This document shows positions 18,180-26,455 of a stretch of 64,000 bases of DNA, piece by piece. The DNA is taken from positions 3,410,001-3,474,000 of the forward strand of contig NZ_CP139421.1 of assembly GCF_034119865.1 (NCBI RefSeq). The letters are read 5' to 3'. The translations under genes and the position numbers were made by a program. The DNA is from Algoriphagus sp. NG3 (GTDB lineage: Bacteria > Bacteroidota > Bacteroidia > Cytophagales > Cyclobacteriaceae). The notes beneath the pieces are model-generated. The model was not told the DNA's origin, did not search any database, and saw only the letters and a program-made list of their open reading frames with translations. How positions within the stretch are numbered: the first letter of the stretch is position 1; the number at the start of each line of letters is the position of its first letter.

Positions 18180-20204
18180 GTGGAAGATTCACAAAAAATC
18201 AGATTAATCCGGGAAGAACATTGGCTTGCTCCTTACGAGACACAAATCCAACGAAGATTTGACCGATTTCAGGAAGTGCTCCGGGAAATTAACAGCTTTA
18301 GTGGCAACATCCTTGAGTATGCCTCTTCACATGCCTATTATGGGATACATTTTGAAGGATGGAGGAAAGGATGGGTCTACAGGGAATGGGCTCCTTCTGC
18401 GGATCAATTATACTTTTTCGGGGATTTCAATGACTGGAACAGAAGCTCCCATCCCATGAAAAAAAGCCCTCGGGGCGATTGGGAAATTTTTCTACCTATG
18501 GATGAATACAAAGACAAGTTCATTCACGGCAGCAGGGTGAAAGTACATGTATTAGCAGCAAATGGCGCATTGGATAGGATTCCTGCTTACATCCGACGCG
18601 TAATTCAAGATGAGCTCACCTATGATGTGGCAGGCCAGCTCTGGTTTGCGGAGGATTTCAAGTGGACCGATCAATCTTTCAATTTAGGCAACAGCCTAAA
18701 ACAGCCTCTGATCTATGAATGCCATGTAGGAATGGCCCAGGAAAAAGAAGGAGTGGGCACATATAAGGAATTTGAAGAATATACACTTCCACGCATCAAA
18801 GCTGCCGGATATAATACCATTCAGCTCATGGCTGTCATGGAGCACCCCTATTATGGCTCCTTTGGGTATCATGTTTCCAATTTCTTCGCTCCTACCTCCA
18901 GATTTGGCACTCCCGAAGAATTGAAATCACTTGTCAATAAGGCACATGAAATGGGAATCGGAGTAGTGATGGATATAGTTCACTCCCATGCTATCAAAAA
19001 CGTAAATGAGGGATTGAATGAATTTGATGGAAGTGATCATCAGTATTTCCATCCCGGCGAGAAGGGCTATCATGATGCGTGGGATTCTAAAGTCTTCGAT
19101 TACGCAAAGCGGGAAGTTCAGCAGTTTCTGCTTTCCAACATCCGGTATTGGCTGGAAGAATTCCATTTCGATGGCTTTCGCTTCGATGGGGTGACTTCTA
19201 TCATGTACCATCACCATGGCCTGTTCATGGATTTCGATTCCGTGGATTTATATTTTGACCAGAATGTGGATGAGGATGCTATAGTGTACTTGCAGCTGGC
19301 AAATCACCTGATCCATACATTCAAGCCTCAAAGTATCTCCATAGCTGAAGATATGAGTGGCATGCCCGGACTAGCGCGACCTATAGTTGATGGAGGATTA
19401 GGGTTTGATTTCCGTATGGCGATGGGAGTTCCTGATTTTTGGATCAAAACACTCAAACATAAGCAGGATGAGGAATGGGATATGTTTGAGCTATGGCATC
19501 AACTTACCAATAGACCTGCTGCCGAACGTTCGATTGCGTATGCAGAGAGTCACGATCAGGCACTGGTGGGCGATCAGACATTGGCATTTAGGCTGATGGA
19601 TAAGGAGATGTATTTTTCCATGTCACTCCTACAGCAAAACCTGGTGGTGGACAGAGGAATAGCACTTCACAAGCTTATTCGCACTATCACACTTACTTTA
19701 GGCGGAGAAGGGTATTTGAATTTTATCGGAAACGAATTTGGCCATCCTGATTGGGTGGATTTCCCTAGAGAAGGAAACAACTGGAGCTATCAACACGCCC
19801 GTAGGCAATGGTCACTGGTGGATGATCCTTTGTTACGATATGGGCAGCTAGACGCCTGGGACAAAGCCATCATCAAACTAGCTACTGATTATAACCTCCT
19901 GGCATCCCCGGCAGCAGTACAGCTCCACTTGGATGCTGATAAAAAGATCTTGGCCTACGAGCGCGGGGGATTGATTTTTGTCTTTTCATTTCATCCTACA
20001 GAATCATTCTTTGGATTACCCGTACATGTCAATCATGCGGGAGATTACAGAATCATACTCAATTCGGACGAAGAGAAATTCAGCGGATTTGAGCGGCTGG
20101 ATTCAAAGCTACTCTATCCAGCGGATGAAAGCCTCTGCCTAAGACTTTATATTCCCAACAGAACCGTGGTCATATTAAAGGCTACTGTTCCCGCCTCACA
20201 CTGA
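18180..20204 (+). CDS. glgB: 1,4-alpha-glucan branching enzyme, eukaryotic-like GH13 type
   Basis: Creates alpha-1,6 branches in glycogen in the cytoplasm. Protein of 674 residues from a GTG start: CBM48/isoamylase N-terminal domain (about 55-155, REWAPSADQLYFFGDFNDWN), GH13 catalytic barrel (about 175-560) and an all-beta C-terminal domain. Catalytic residues visible are the nucleophile D336 in GFRFDGVTS, the acid/base E390 in IAEDMSG, and H458-D459 in AESHDQ. The segment GFRFDGVTSIMYHHHG and the NVDEDAIVYLQLANHL block match plant and animal branching enzymes (GH13 subfamily 8) more than E. coli GlgB (subfamily 9). No glgA, glgC or glgP lies nearby. The alternative, a trehalose trehalohydrolase, is ruled out by these motifs. 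Confidence 0.93.
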   Translation: MEDSQKIRLIREEHWLAPYETQIQRRFDRFQEVLREINSFSGNILEYASSHAYYGIHFEGWRKGWVYREWAPSADQLYFFGDFNDWNRSSHPMKKSPRGDWEIFLPMDEYKDKFIHGSRVKVHVLAANGALDRIPAYIRRVIQDELTYDVAGQLWFAEDFKWTDQSFNLGNSLKQPLIYECHVGMAQEKEGVGTYKEFEEYTLPRIKAAGYNTIQLMAVMEHPYYGSFGYHVSNFFAPTSRFGTPEELKSLVNKAHEMGIGVVMDIVHSHAIKNVNEGLNEFDGSDHQYFHPGEKGYHDAWDSKVFDYAKREVQQFLLSNIRYWLEEFHFDGFRFDGVTSIMYHHHGLFMDFDSVDLYFDQNVDEDAIVYLQLANHLIHTFKPQSISIAEDMSGMPGLARPIVDGGLGFDFRMAMGVPDFWIKTLKHKQDEEWDMFELWHQLTNRPAAERSIAYAESHDQALVGDQTLAFRLMDKEMYFSMSLLQQNLVVDRGIALHKLIRTITLTLGGEGYLNFIGNEFGHPDWVDFPREGNNWSYQHARRQWSLVDDPLLRYGQLDAWDKAIIKLATDYNLLASPAAVQLHLDADKKILAYERGGLIFVFSFHPTESFFGLPVHVNHAGDYRIILNSDEEKFSGFERLDSKLLYPADESLCLRLYIPNRTVVILKATVPASH

Positions 20205-20380
20205 GGAAAAATGCTCTCAATTATCATTAGAGTAGGTTTTTAGTTTTTTGACCATACCTGAATAGCGCTGATTTAAACACCCTATAATAACAGAAAAATG
20301 GCTGTTTGAAGATCTGAATTATTTTATTTCATATGGTATAAAGTTTGGCTATGTAAATCATAACCAGACTGATAATCACC

Positions 20381-21325
20381 ATGAAAACGAATATAGACAC
20401 CCTCGACAAAGAAACCCTCACCCGGGTGATCGGACAATATCCATACGAACCGACTATTCAAACACCGGGTCCATACCTACTAGTGAGTGGAGGGATTCAC
20501 GGCAACGAACCAAGCGGTGTCCTTGCAATCCAGCGAGTATTCAAAAAACTCCTTAAAGAAAACCTCAGCCTAAGGGGTAAAATCGTAGGAGTGGCAGGTA
20601 ATCTGGTAGCTTTGAAGAAGGGTGTGAGAATGATAGACAGTGATCTTAACAGAGTTTGCACGTCGAAAAACGAAGAGGAATTAAAAGCTGGTAAGACATT
20701 GGGTTTCCATGAAGCCTCTGAATTTAATGAGCTGGTAAAAATCATTGAAAATCTCGAAACTGAAGAGTTTAACACTATCTTTCATTTTATGGATCTGCAC
20801 ACCACCTCTTCCAAGACCCCGCCCTATATCAGTGTCAACCGTAGGGAAGAAAGTTTTAATTTCGCCAAACAGATACCACTTCCTGTAGTGAAAGGGATTG
20901 AAAAATATATTCCAGGCCATTTTGACCACTATCAGACGACGAGAGGTCATGCAGGATTCACTATGGAAGCAGGTCAGCATGATGATCCCAAATCTATAGA
21001 CTATCACGAAGCCGCTATATGGATAGTAATGGTGAAGACAGGTATGCTGGAAAAAGCTGACATTCCCTATGATCACTATCACTCTATGCTGGAAAGCGCC
21101 TCTCCCACCCATGACAATTTTGAGGTGACCTATAGACAGGAAATCGGAGAAGATCACTACTTCAGAATGGATCCAGGCTATGCTAATTTCACCAAAATAA
21201 ACAAAGGACAACGGCTGGCAACATTAGATGGAGAAACTATCGTTTCTAATTATTCAGGAAGAGTTTTCCTTCCCCTATATCAAACACAGGGATCGGATGG
21301 TTTTTTCATAGTAAAACCTGCTTAA
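20381..21325 (+). CDS. succinylglutamate desuccinylase/aspartoacylase family zinc hydrolase
   Basis: Protein of 314 residues of the M14-like deacylase family, which cleaves an N-acyl or peptide bond next to a carboxylated amino acid. The zinc ligands are visible as H40 and E43 (GGIHGNEPSG) and H140 (MDLHTTSS); the catalytic Glu is probably E196 (TMEAGQH). D86-S87-D88-L89-N90-R91 fits the substrate-binding DLNR motif. The C-terminal 100 residues form the usual extra beta domain. It converges on the ATP-grasp gene, with one bidirectional terminator between them. Related deacylases often accompany such ligase/protease genes, so a joint function is inferred. The true substrate is unknown; arginine-catabolic AstE is unlikely because no ast genes are present. 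Confidence 0.85.
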   Translation: MKTNIDTLDKETLTRVIGQYPYEPTIQTPGPYLLVSGGIHGNEPSGVLAIQRVFKKLLKENLSLRGKIVGVAGNLVALKKGVRMIDSDLNRVCTSKNEEELKAGKTLGFHEASEFNELVKIIENLETEEFNTIFHFMDLHTTSSKTPPYISVNRREESFNFAKQIPLPVVKGIEKYIPGHFDHYQTTRGHAGFTMEAGQHDDPKSIDYHEAAIWIVMVKTGMLEKADIPYDHYHSMLESASPTHDNFEVTYRQEIGEDHYFRMDPGYANFTKINKGQRLATLDGETIVSNYSGRVFLPLYQTQGSDGFFIVKPA

Positions 21326-21450
21326 TTCTGGTAAGAAAAAGGAGTAAATCTATATGCCTCCCCAAGGGATTAACCTGCTATTATCGGGGATACCGAAGAA
21401 GCCTATGATACAATGGGAAAATAGCTTCTGAACTTCTTATGGATAATCAT

Positions 21451-21487
21451 AAAAAAAGGAAAAGCCGAAGACTGCTTTTCCTTTTTT
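21451..21487. terminator. bidirectional terminator between deacylase and ATP-grasp genes
   Basis: Long stem AAAAAAGGAAAAGC/GCTTTTCCTTTTTT with an 8-nt loop, giving a T run on both strands. It serves both converging genes. Confidence 0.85.
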
Positions 21488-21503
21488 CATGAAGATGGGC
21501 TAG

Positions 21504-22541
21504 TTATAAATCCAAGGTGGCCAAAAAAGCATTCGGAAGTTTTCCATCATAGTGTTTTTGAAACATCATTTTCCGCTCTAGCGCTTCGATTATGGCTGTG
21601 GCAAAATCTACCCCTTGAAGATTCTGCATGGCATTGATGGCTCCTGGGCTATCCAGATTCAGCTCCATTATTTTGTCCCCTACTATGTCTATGCCTGCCA
21701 GAAACATTCCGTCCCGTATCAATTTTGGCCCTACAATATCGCAGAGTTTCCTTACATCATCCGTGATTTCAGCCTGCAGAGCTGAACCACCAGTATGCAG
21801 ATTGCTCCGAATATCATCTTTATTCACACGGTTGACAGCAGCATATTTACCTTTGATTACAAGCATTTTTCCATTCATCATGATGACACGGATATCCCCG
21901 TTTTTGGCAGCAGGCAAATATTCCTGGGCAATCACAAACCCGTAGCGATTGATTGTTTCTACGATTTGGTTGAGGTTTTTATCGTTATCAACCAAAAAAA
22001 CATCTTTCCCCCCTGACCCTTGCAGTGGCTTCAGTACTACTTTCTTTTTTTCTTTTGTATAGAACTCTTTAATCTCATCCGAATCCCTGCTTATGATGGT
22101 TCTGGGTCGTATGCTTTCAGGAAAATGCTGAAAATACATCTTATTAAAAGAAGACATCAGTGAATAAGGATCATTTACGACCAGCACTCCGTTCGCCATG
22201 GCTATCTGGCCAAAGACCATCCCTGCAGTCTGTGCCCATGTTCTGTCCCCATATTCCTCACAAGGATCATTTCTCAGGAAAAGCACATCCAGGTCATCCG
22301 TGGAAATATGAACCCGTTCCGTGTGCTGTATCGCCTCAATATACTTATCCAAGCTTCGGAATTTGGTGGTGGGAGCTTTGACTGCTATAGCGCCCATTTT
22401 ACCATCTTCAAGATAAGAGAGTTCTCCTACACTGATGATATAAACATCATGATCCCTACGAACCGCAGCGGAAGAGATCAGCGTGGTACTGTACCCGCCT
22501 ATTTCTGTTTCGATTTGATTTACTATAAATCCAATTTTCAT
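21504..22541 (-). CDS. glutathione-synthetase-like ATP-grasp ligase
   Basis: Protein of 345 residues with a GshB-like layout: N-terminal pre-ATP-grasp domain (1-120), ATP-binding segment KPLQGSGGKD (171-180), QEYLPA (206-211), D216-I-R, then D285 and E293/N295 for metal (IMELNLDSPGAI). ATP-grasp enzymes of this group activate a carboxylate as acyl phosphate and join it to an amine. True GshB is usually found with a gamma-glutamylcysteine synthetase, which is absent here. It is instead the last gene of an operon with a QEGLA metalloprotease (18-base gap) and a very acidic protein. I therefore regard it as an amino-acid or peptide ligase of unknown substrate, while glutathione synthesis remains possible. 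Confidence 0.85.
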   Translation of the reverse strand: MKIGFIVNQIETEIGGYSTTLISSAAVRRDHDVYIISVGELSYLEDGKMGAIAVKAPTTKFRSLDKYIEAIQHTERVHISTDDLDVLFLRNDPCEEYGDRTWAQTAGMVFGQIAMANGVLVVNDPYSLMSSFNKMYFQHFPESIRPRTIISRDSDEIKEFYTKEKKKVVLKPLQGSGGKDVFLVDNDKNLNQIVETINRYGFVIAQEYLPAAKNGDIRVIMMNGKMLVIKGKYAAVNRVNKDDIRSNLHTGGSALQAEITDDVRKLCDIVGPKLIRDGMFLAGIDIVGDKIMELNLDSPGAINAMQNLQGVDFATAIIEALERKMMFQKHYDGKLPNAFLATLDL

Positions 22542-22559
22542 TGTTGTGGTAGTTATTGG

Positions 22560-24395
22560 TTAGTTGACTAGTTCGGTTAAGGTTAGCCCTTCCTTTATTT
22601 TTTTTAGCCTCTCTTGTGCACAATCTGTTTTGAGATAGCTGGGAGCGAGTGGTGAAGTTTTTATGATATCCCGGATGCGCAGATCCTGGATCAATGGTAT
22701 ATGTTTGAAACCAATTTTACCTACATAAAGAGGCTCCAACTCTCCTCCATCCTGTAAGTATTCGATCAGTTTGATCAAGCCTCTTAAGTAGATGATATCC
22801 TTGGTGCAGCCTCCGCCCTGATATGCTCTGGCAGTAATTTGAAAGGCTTGTTCAGGCAGAGCATCGTATTCTTCCGTAAGTGTATGATAGGTTTCTTCGA
22901 AAGTCATGCCCTCGGTAACCGCCCTGCCTGCTATTACCCGTGCCGCCAAAGTCCTAAGCCTGCTCCCTGTAAGCCCACCTACCAAATATTCCGCAAGGAC
23001 AGCAAGCCCCTCCTGCAGCTCATCGTAATCTGCAAACCCACTGCTCATTTGTCCAAAAGGCTGCATCTTTCCGTTATAAAACGTAAGAACATGAGTTCCC
23101 ACTTCGTGATGTATCAGTGCTTTGATCCGTTGCTCAGGAATCTTAAAACTTGATCCTATGTACAACTGACCTCTTGAAACCAGCATCCCTACGATATCAT
23201 TTTTTACCTCTACCTTAGCATCTAGTTCAGGATAGATCCTTTTGTATTGTTCTATTTCTTCCATACAGAACTTTGCCATATCATAGGCATCCACCCAGGC
23301 TACTTCCTCCAAGTGATCGGGAGGCAGCGTTTTGAGTATATCTTTGGCTGTCTCATAGAGCTTCACTCCGGGAGAACTGTAGAGACGGATACTGCTATAC
23401 ATAAAGTTTTTAGTACCTCGCTCTTTCAGCATGGTAATCTGCTTTTCAAGCTCCTCACGCTTTTCTGTGTATAAAAACGATAGGGTGGGATCTTCTATGC
23501 TGCGTATATCAATCCTGAATAACTCTTCTTTCAGCCGATCAGGATCAATAGGTAAGTTGCGATAAAGGAATTTGGGGTTTTTCTGATAATTATTTGCCAC
23601 AAACTCTTCCTTTGCCTGCATGGTATTGATGGGTGAGATGAGAAGCAGAAACTGATATTTTGATTCAATATCAGAAAGCTCCCTATCTACTTCCCATACA
23701 GCCTCGTCTACTTCGGTAGTACCCAGACGCTGATAATTCTGTATATCAAAAGAGGTCTGAACACGAACAAATTCATAAACAGCTTTCCGCAGAATATTGG
23801 AAAAGCCAATCTTGAATTCTTCGAAAACTAAATAGAAAAACTCCTGGGTTTCATGATTTTGGAAGAAGGGAGGGATTTCCAAGCCCATCAGGTAAATCCC
23901 CGATTCCTGACATTGCTTCAACGTGAGAAAATCCTCCAGATGCACAGGGTGCCTGATGGTATCCACTGCTACCTCCACCTTTAGGTGAGTATAGGTACTG
24001 CAGAAATCCTCAAGGCCTTTTTGAAATGCCTTCACAGTATTTGGAGCTTTCTCCTTAGCTGTTTTAAGGACAAATGACTTGCTATCAGGTGGTCCAACCC
24101 ACACTTCCAGTACCATCATCGTTCCGTACTCTTCAGACAGTTCCCTAGCCAGCTCTTTGACCAAAAGAGCTATATCTGAATTAAAATCAACACTAGACTC
24201 CGTAATCAGGTAGGATGACTCTGTTTTGACCAGATCTGAAATCTTATAATAATCCTCTGGTTGTTCACGATAGATCAATAGAAAAGGAAGTCTTCTTTCA
24301 ATTCTTATCAGGCTTTTATCACCCAGCGAAAGTTGGAGGACATTCCCTGTTTTAAGAGCCTCTGTAAGTGCTTCCTTTGTCTGCTGGTCTATCAT
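22560..24395 (-). CDS. DUF1704/QEGLA-motif zinc metalloprotease
   Basis: Protein of 611 residues. The gluzincin motif HEVGTH (430-435) and the downstream QEGLA (461-465, E462 as third zinc ligand) identify the DUF1704 family, often labelled flavohemoglobin expression-modulating QEGLA protein. The eukaryotic members (MATCAP) are carboxypeptidases that remove the C-terminal tyrosine of alpha-tubulin. Residues 1-270 form an N-terminal part without a motif I recognise. No signal peptide is present, so it acts in the cytoplasm. Its ATG overlaps the stop of the acidic-protein gene as TAATG, and the ATP-grasp gene follows 18 bases later. A trimming role opposed to the ligase is an inference from the gene order. 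Confidence 0.85.
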   Translation of the reverse strand: MIDQQTKEALTEALKTGNVLQLSLGDKSLIRIERRLPFLLIYREQPEDYYKISDLVKTESSYLITESSVDFNSDIALLVKELARELSEEYGTMMVLEVWVGPPDSKSFVLKTAKEKAPNTVKAFQKGLEDFCSTYTHLKVEVAVDTIRHPVHLEDFLTLKQCQESGIYLMGLEIPPFFQNHETQEFFYLVFEEFKIGFSNILRKAVYEFVRVQTSFDIQNYQRLGTTEVDEAVWEVDRELSDIESKYQFLLLISPINTMQAKEEFVANNYQKNPKFLYRNLPIDPDRLKEELFRIDIRSIEDPTLSFLYTEKREELEKQITMLKERGTKNFMYSSIRLYSSPGVKLYETAKDILKTLPPDHLEEVAWVDAYDMAKFCMEEIEQYKRIYPELDAKVEVKNDIVGMLVSRGQLYIGSSFKIPEQRIKALIHHEVGTHVLTFYNGKMQPFGQMSSGFADYDELQEGLAVLAEYLVGGLTGSRLRTLAARVIAGRAVTEGMTFEETYHTLTEEYDALPEQAFQITARAYQGGGCTKDIIYLRGLIKLIEYLQDGGELEPLYVGKIGFKHIPLIQDLRIRDIIKTSPLAPSYLKTDCAQERLKKIKEGLTLTELVN

Positions 24396-24688
24396 TACTT
24401 ATCCTCTTCGTCTGAATTACTGTAAAAATTATTTTCCTCATCCTCGGAACCTATTTCCTCCTGCTCATCGTCCAATTCGCTTCCCGGGACATCCATCTCT
24501 TCTCCCGTGAAATCCACCCTTCTGTCCCTTTCTATGAGCTGCTCGTCATCTCCTCCATCATCACTGAGGTTAGCATCTTTGGATCCCAAAGCCTGTAGAT
24601 CATCTTCAGTCACCCTGGCTTCTTTGGCAAGTTCTTCGGTAGTTTTCTCTTGTAGATTTTCGGCGTTTTTCGGCTTATTTGTTTCCAT
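24395..24688 (-). CDS. small, extremely acidic conserved protein
   Basis: Protein of 97 residues, dominated by Asp, Glu and Ser and probably unstructured; no signal peptide. The segment MDVPGSELDDEQEEIGSEDE followed by ENNFYSNSDEEDK resembles a short conserved sequence I recall from many Bacteroidota hypothetical proteins, which is memory rather than a search. It is the first gene of the operon with the QEGLA protease (start/stop overlap TAATG) and the ATP-grasp ligase. The acidic tail recalls the tubulin tails on which eukaryotic ligase/carboxypeptidase pairs act, so it may be their substrate or carrier; this is speculative. A perfect 10-bp inverted repeat lies 36 bases upstream. Confidence 0.75.
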   Translation of the reverse strand: METNKPKNAENLQEKTTEELAKEARVTEDDLQALGSKDANLSDDGGDDEQLIERDRRVDFTGEEMDVPGSELDDEQEEIGSEDEENNFYSNSDEEDK

Positions 24689-24723
24689 AGCTTTTTCCCT
24701 AGTTTAAGGCAACATAGATGCCT

Positions 24724-24756
24724 TTTTGATCTGAAAAGGCGTGAAACAGATCAAAA
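24724..24756 (-). promoter_or_regulatory. 10-bp inverted repeat upstream of the acidic-protein operon
   Basis: Perfect arms TTTTGATCTG (24724-24733) and CAGATCAAAA (24747-24756) around a 13-base spacer. A further TTGATCAA palindrome is at 24773-24780. The symmetry and position, 36-68 bases before the start codon, suggest an operator; no regulator is known. Confidence 0.45.
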
Positions 24757-24887
24757 TGCTCAGTTGGTGGACTTGATCAACATTTACTGCGATCTAAAAA
24801 ATGTTAACTGTTTTTGGATGTAGCTATATGGTAATTTGCTGTGTAGAAAAGTTCCCAATACGGGTAGAACACTAGTAGATCTTGGAT

Positions 24888-26183
24888 TTAATCGGCATTA
24901 AAGTAAATGTTGCCATCCTTATCCACGATTACCCCATATCCTTCAGCAGTAATACCGATCTGCCTAAACTCCTGCAGATTGACCAGCACACTATCCGCTG
25001 GTGGAGAGGTAGCTGTGATCGCATAGGTGAGATTTTCTCCTATCGCCGTGGAATCCACTGGAGCTACAAGATTTTGGTACAAAAAACCAACTGTCCCCTC
25101 TACAGTGCGTACTTGATACCAATCTGCAGTAGCCGCTTTTACAAATACAGGAGTGGAAGACTGGAGGCGGGCGATGACCAATGATTTAGTGCTTGGTTGG
25201 CTTCTGAGATTTGCTTGGGATGAACTTACTTTCATTAATTCCGGCAATTCCTTTTGTTCAAGCACCGGCGCCAATTCAAAGTGATCTCTTAAAACTGGCA
25301 AAGGATTGATAGCTCCACCGCTATATATACCAAAATGCAGATGTGGAGCCGTAGTGCGGGCATTGCCTGTATTCCCTACTAAACCTAACGTATCTCCAGC
25401 TTGTACCCGCTGCAGGTTATTTACCAGTTGGCTGTCCAGATGGGCAAAATATAGATTCCAGTTTCGTTTACTATCCCTTACCCATACTTGCTTTCCACCT
25501 AATCCCCTATCCCGTACTGACGTCACCACTCCTTCCACGGGAGAAAGAACCGGAGTGCCCCGGGCAGCAAAAACATCTACCCCTTCGTGAGATCTGCGTC
25601 CCCCATCGCGGGGATCTCCCCAAAAACTTTGGATTGCCCTACTGGTTTTGCCTTGTACAGGAAAAATGGCATAAGTAGCGGTTCCATTTACCCTAACCTG
25701 AAAATTGCCTTCTCCCATTAATTCAGGTTGGATCCTAAGTAAGTAATTCCCAGTTTTCTCCGCTTCAAATTTCAAAGAATCATTTTGAGTGGAAACTGAC
25801 TGAAGTTCTTTCCATTCTGACCCCTCTAGTAGATCTACAATTAATCTGCTGCTATCACTGGCTTGCCAATGAATAAAAATATTGACCGATGCCCCCTCGT
25901 CCAGTCGGATCTTCCATGCCTCTGCTGTTATGCTTTTAGCTTTAAAACTTCCTTGGATAGCTACTGGAACCTCCAACTCTACGGCGTTGACCAGAGCTTC
26001 TTGGGCAGAAATTTGCCAGACTGCCCCTATTTTTGTTTTGCTTATACCCGAACTTTCCAGTGTGTTCAAATATTGAGTACGGGCAGATTTTGATTTGAAA
26101 ATCCGCAAGGATTGATTGTTACACGAACAAATGAATAAGCATATACAAGCGATAAGAAGCAGATTATTTTTTTCCCTTTTCAT
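24888..26183 (-). CDS. M23-family peptidase lipoprotein with SH3 domain
   Basis: Protein of 431 residues from the ATG at 26183, chosen because it gives a tight lipoprotein signal (MKREKNNLLLIACICLFICS then C21); an in-frame ATG at 26192 adds three residues. After a beta-rich region (about 60-170) comes an LytM/M23 metallo-endopeptidase domain (about 185-300) with zinc ligands H199 and D203 (SHEGVDVF) and HLHFG (281-285). A bacterial SH3 domain (about 320-385) follows, suited to binding peptidoglycan. It probably cuts peptidoglycan cross-links from the periplasmic face of a membrane. The catalytic residues look intact. It is monocistronic. Confidence 0.9.
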   Translation of the reverse strand: MKREKNNLLLIACICLFICSCNNQSLRIFKSKSARTQYLNTLESSGISKTKIGAVWQISAQEALVNAVELEVPVAIQGSFKAKSITAEAWKIRLDEGASVNIFIHWQASDSSRLIVDLLEGSEWKELQSVSTQNDSLKFEAEKTGNYLLRIQPELMGEGNFQVRVNGTATYAIFPVQGKTSRAIQSFWGDPRDGGRRSHEGVDVFAARGTPVLSPVEGVVTSVRDRGLGGKQVWVRDSKRNWNLYFAHLDSQLVNNLQRVQAGDTLGLVGNTGNARTTAPHLHFGIYSGGAINPLPVLRDHFELAPVLEQKELPELMKVSSSQANLRSQPSTKSLVIARLQSSTPVFVKAATADWYQVRTVEGTVGFLYQNLVAPVDSTAIGENLTYAITATSPPADSVLVNLQEFRQIGITAEGYGVIVDKDGNIYFNAD

Positions 26184-26401
26184 TATAGGCATTTAAAGCT
26201 TTACTGTGCACATATATAAGTCAACTGATAGTCAAGTTCATTGATTTCAAACCTTCTAGTTTCAAACTCCTATCACTGGTATTGAAGAAAAAATCTGCTC
26301 TACCGACTTCTATCTTTGACTGATAAATAGAAATGAGATGACTTTAAAAAAAAAAGAAAGATGTCATAAAACAATTTTTTGGCAAATCTCAATCTTGTAT
26401 T

Positions 26402-26443
26402 AAAATTTGCGGACAGTTTCTAGTTAGAAATTGTCCGCAAAAG
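26402..26443 (-). terminator. strong hairpin terminator of the catalase gene
   Basis: Arms TTTGCGGACA (26406-26415) and TGTCCGCAAA (26432-26441) pair perfectly, extended inward by TTTC/GAAA. On the minus strand the second arm runs into ATTTTAAT. It starts 13 bases past the katE stop. Confidence 0.8.
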
Positions 26444-26455
26444 TTCATTCAGGCT

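Noticed and set aside
20681..21211. Minus-strand open frame of 176 codons opposite the deacylase gene
   Set aside because: It covers the deacylase zinc motifs in antisense and has no promoter or family resemblance.
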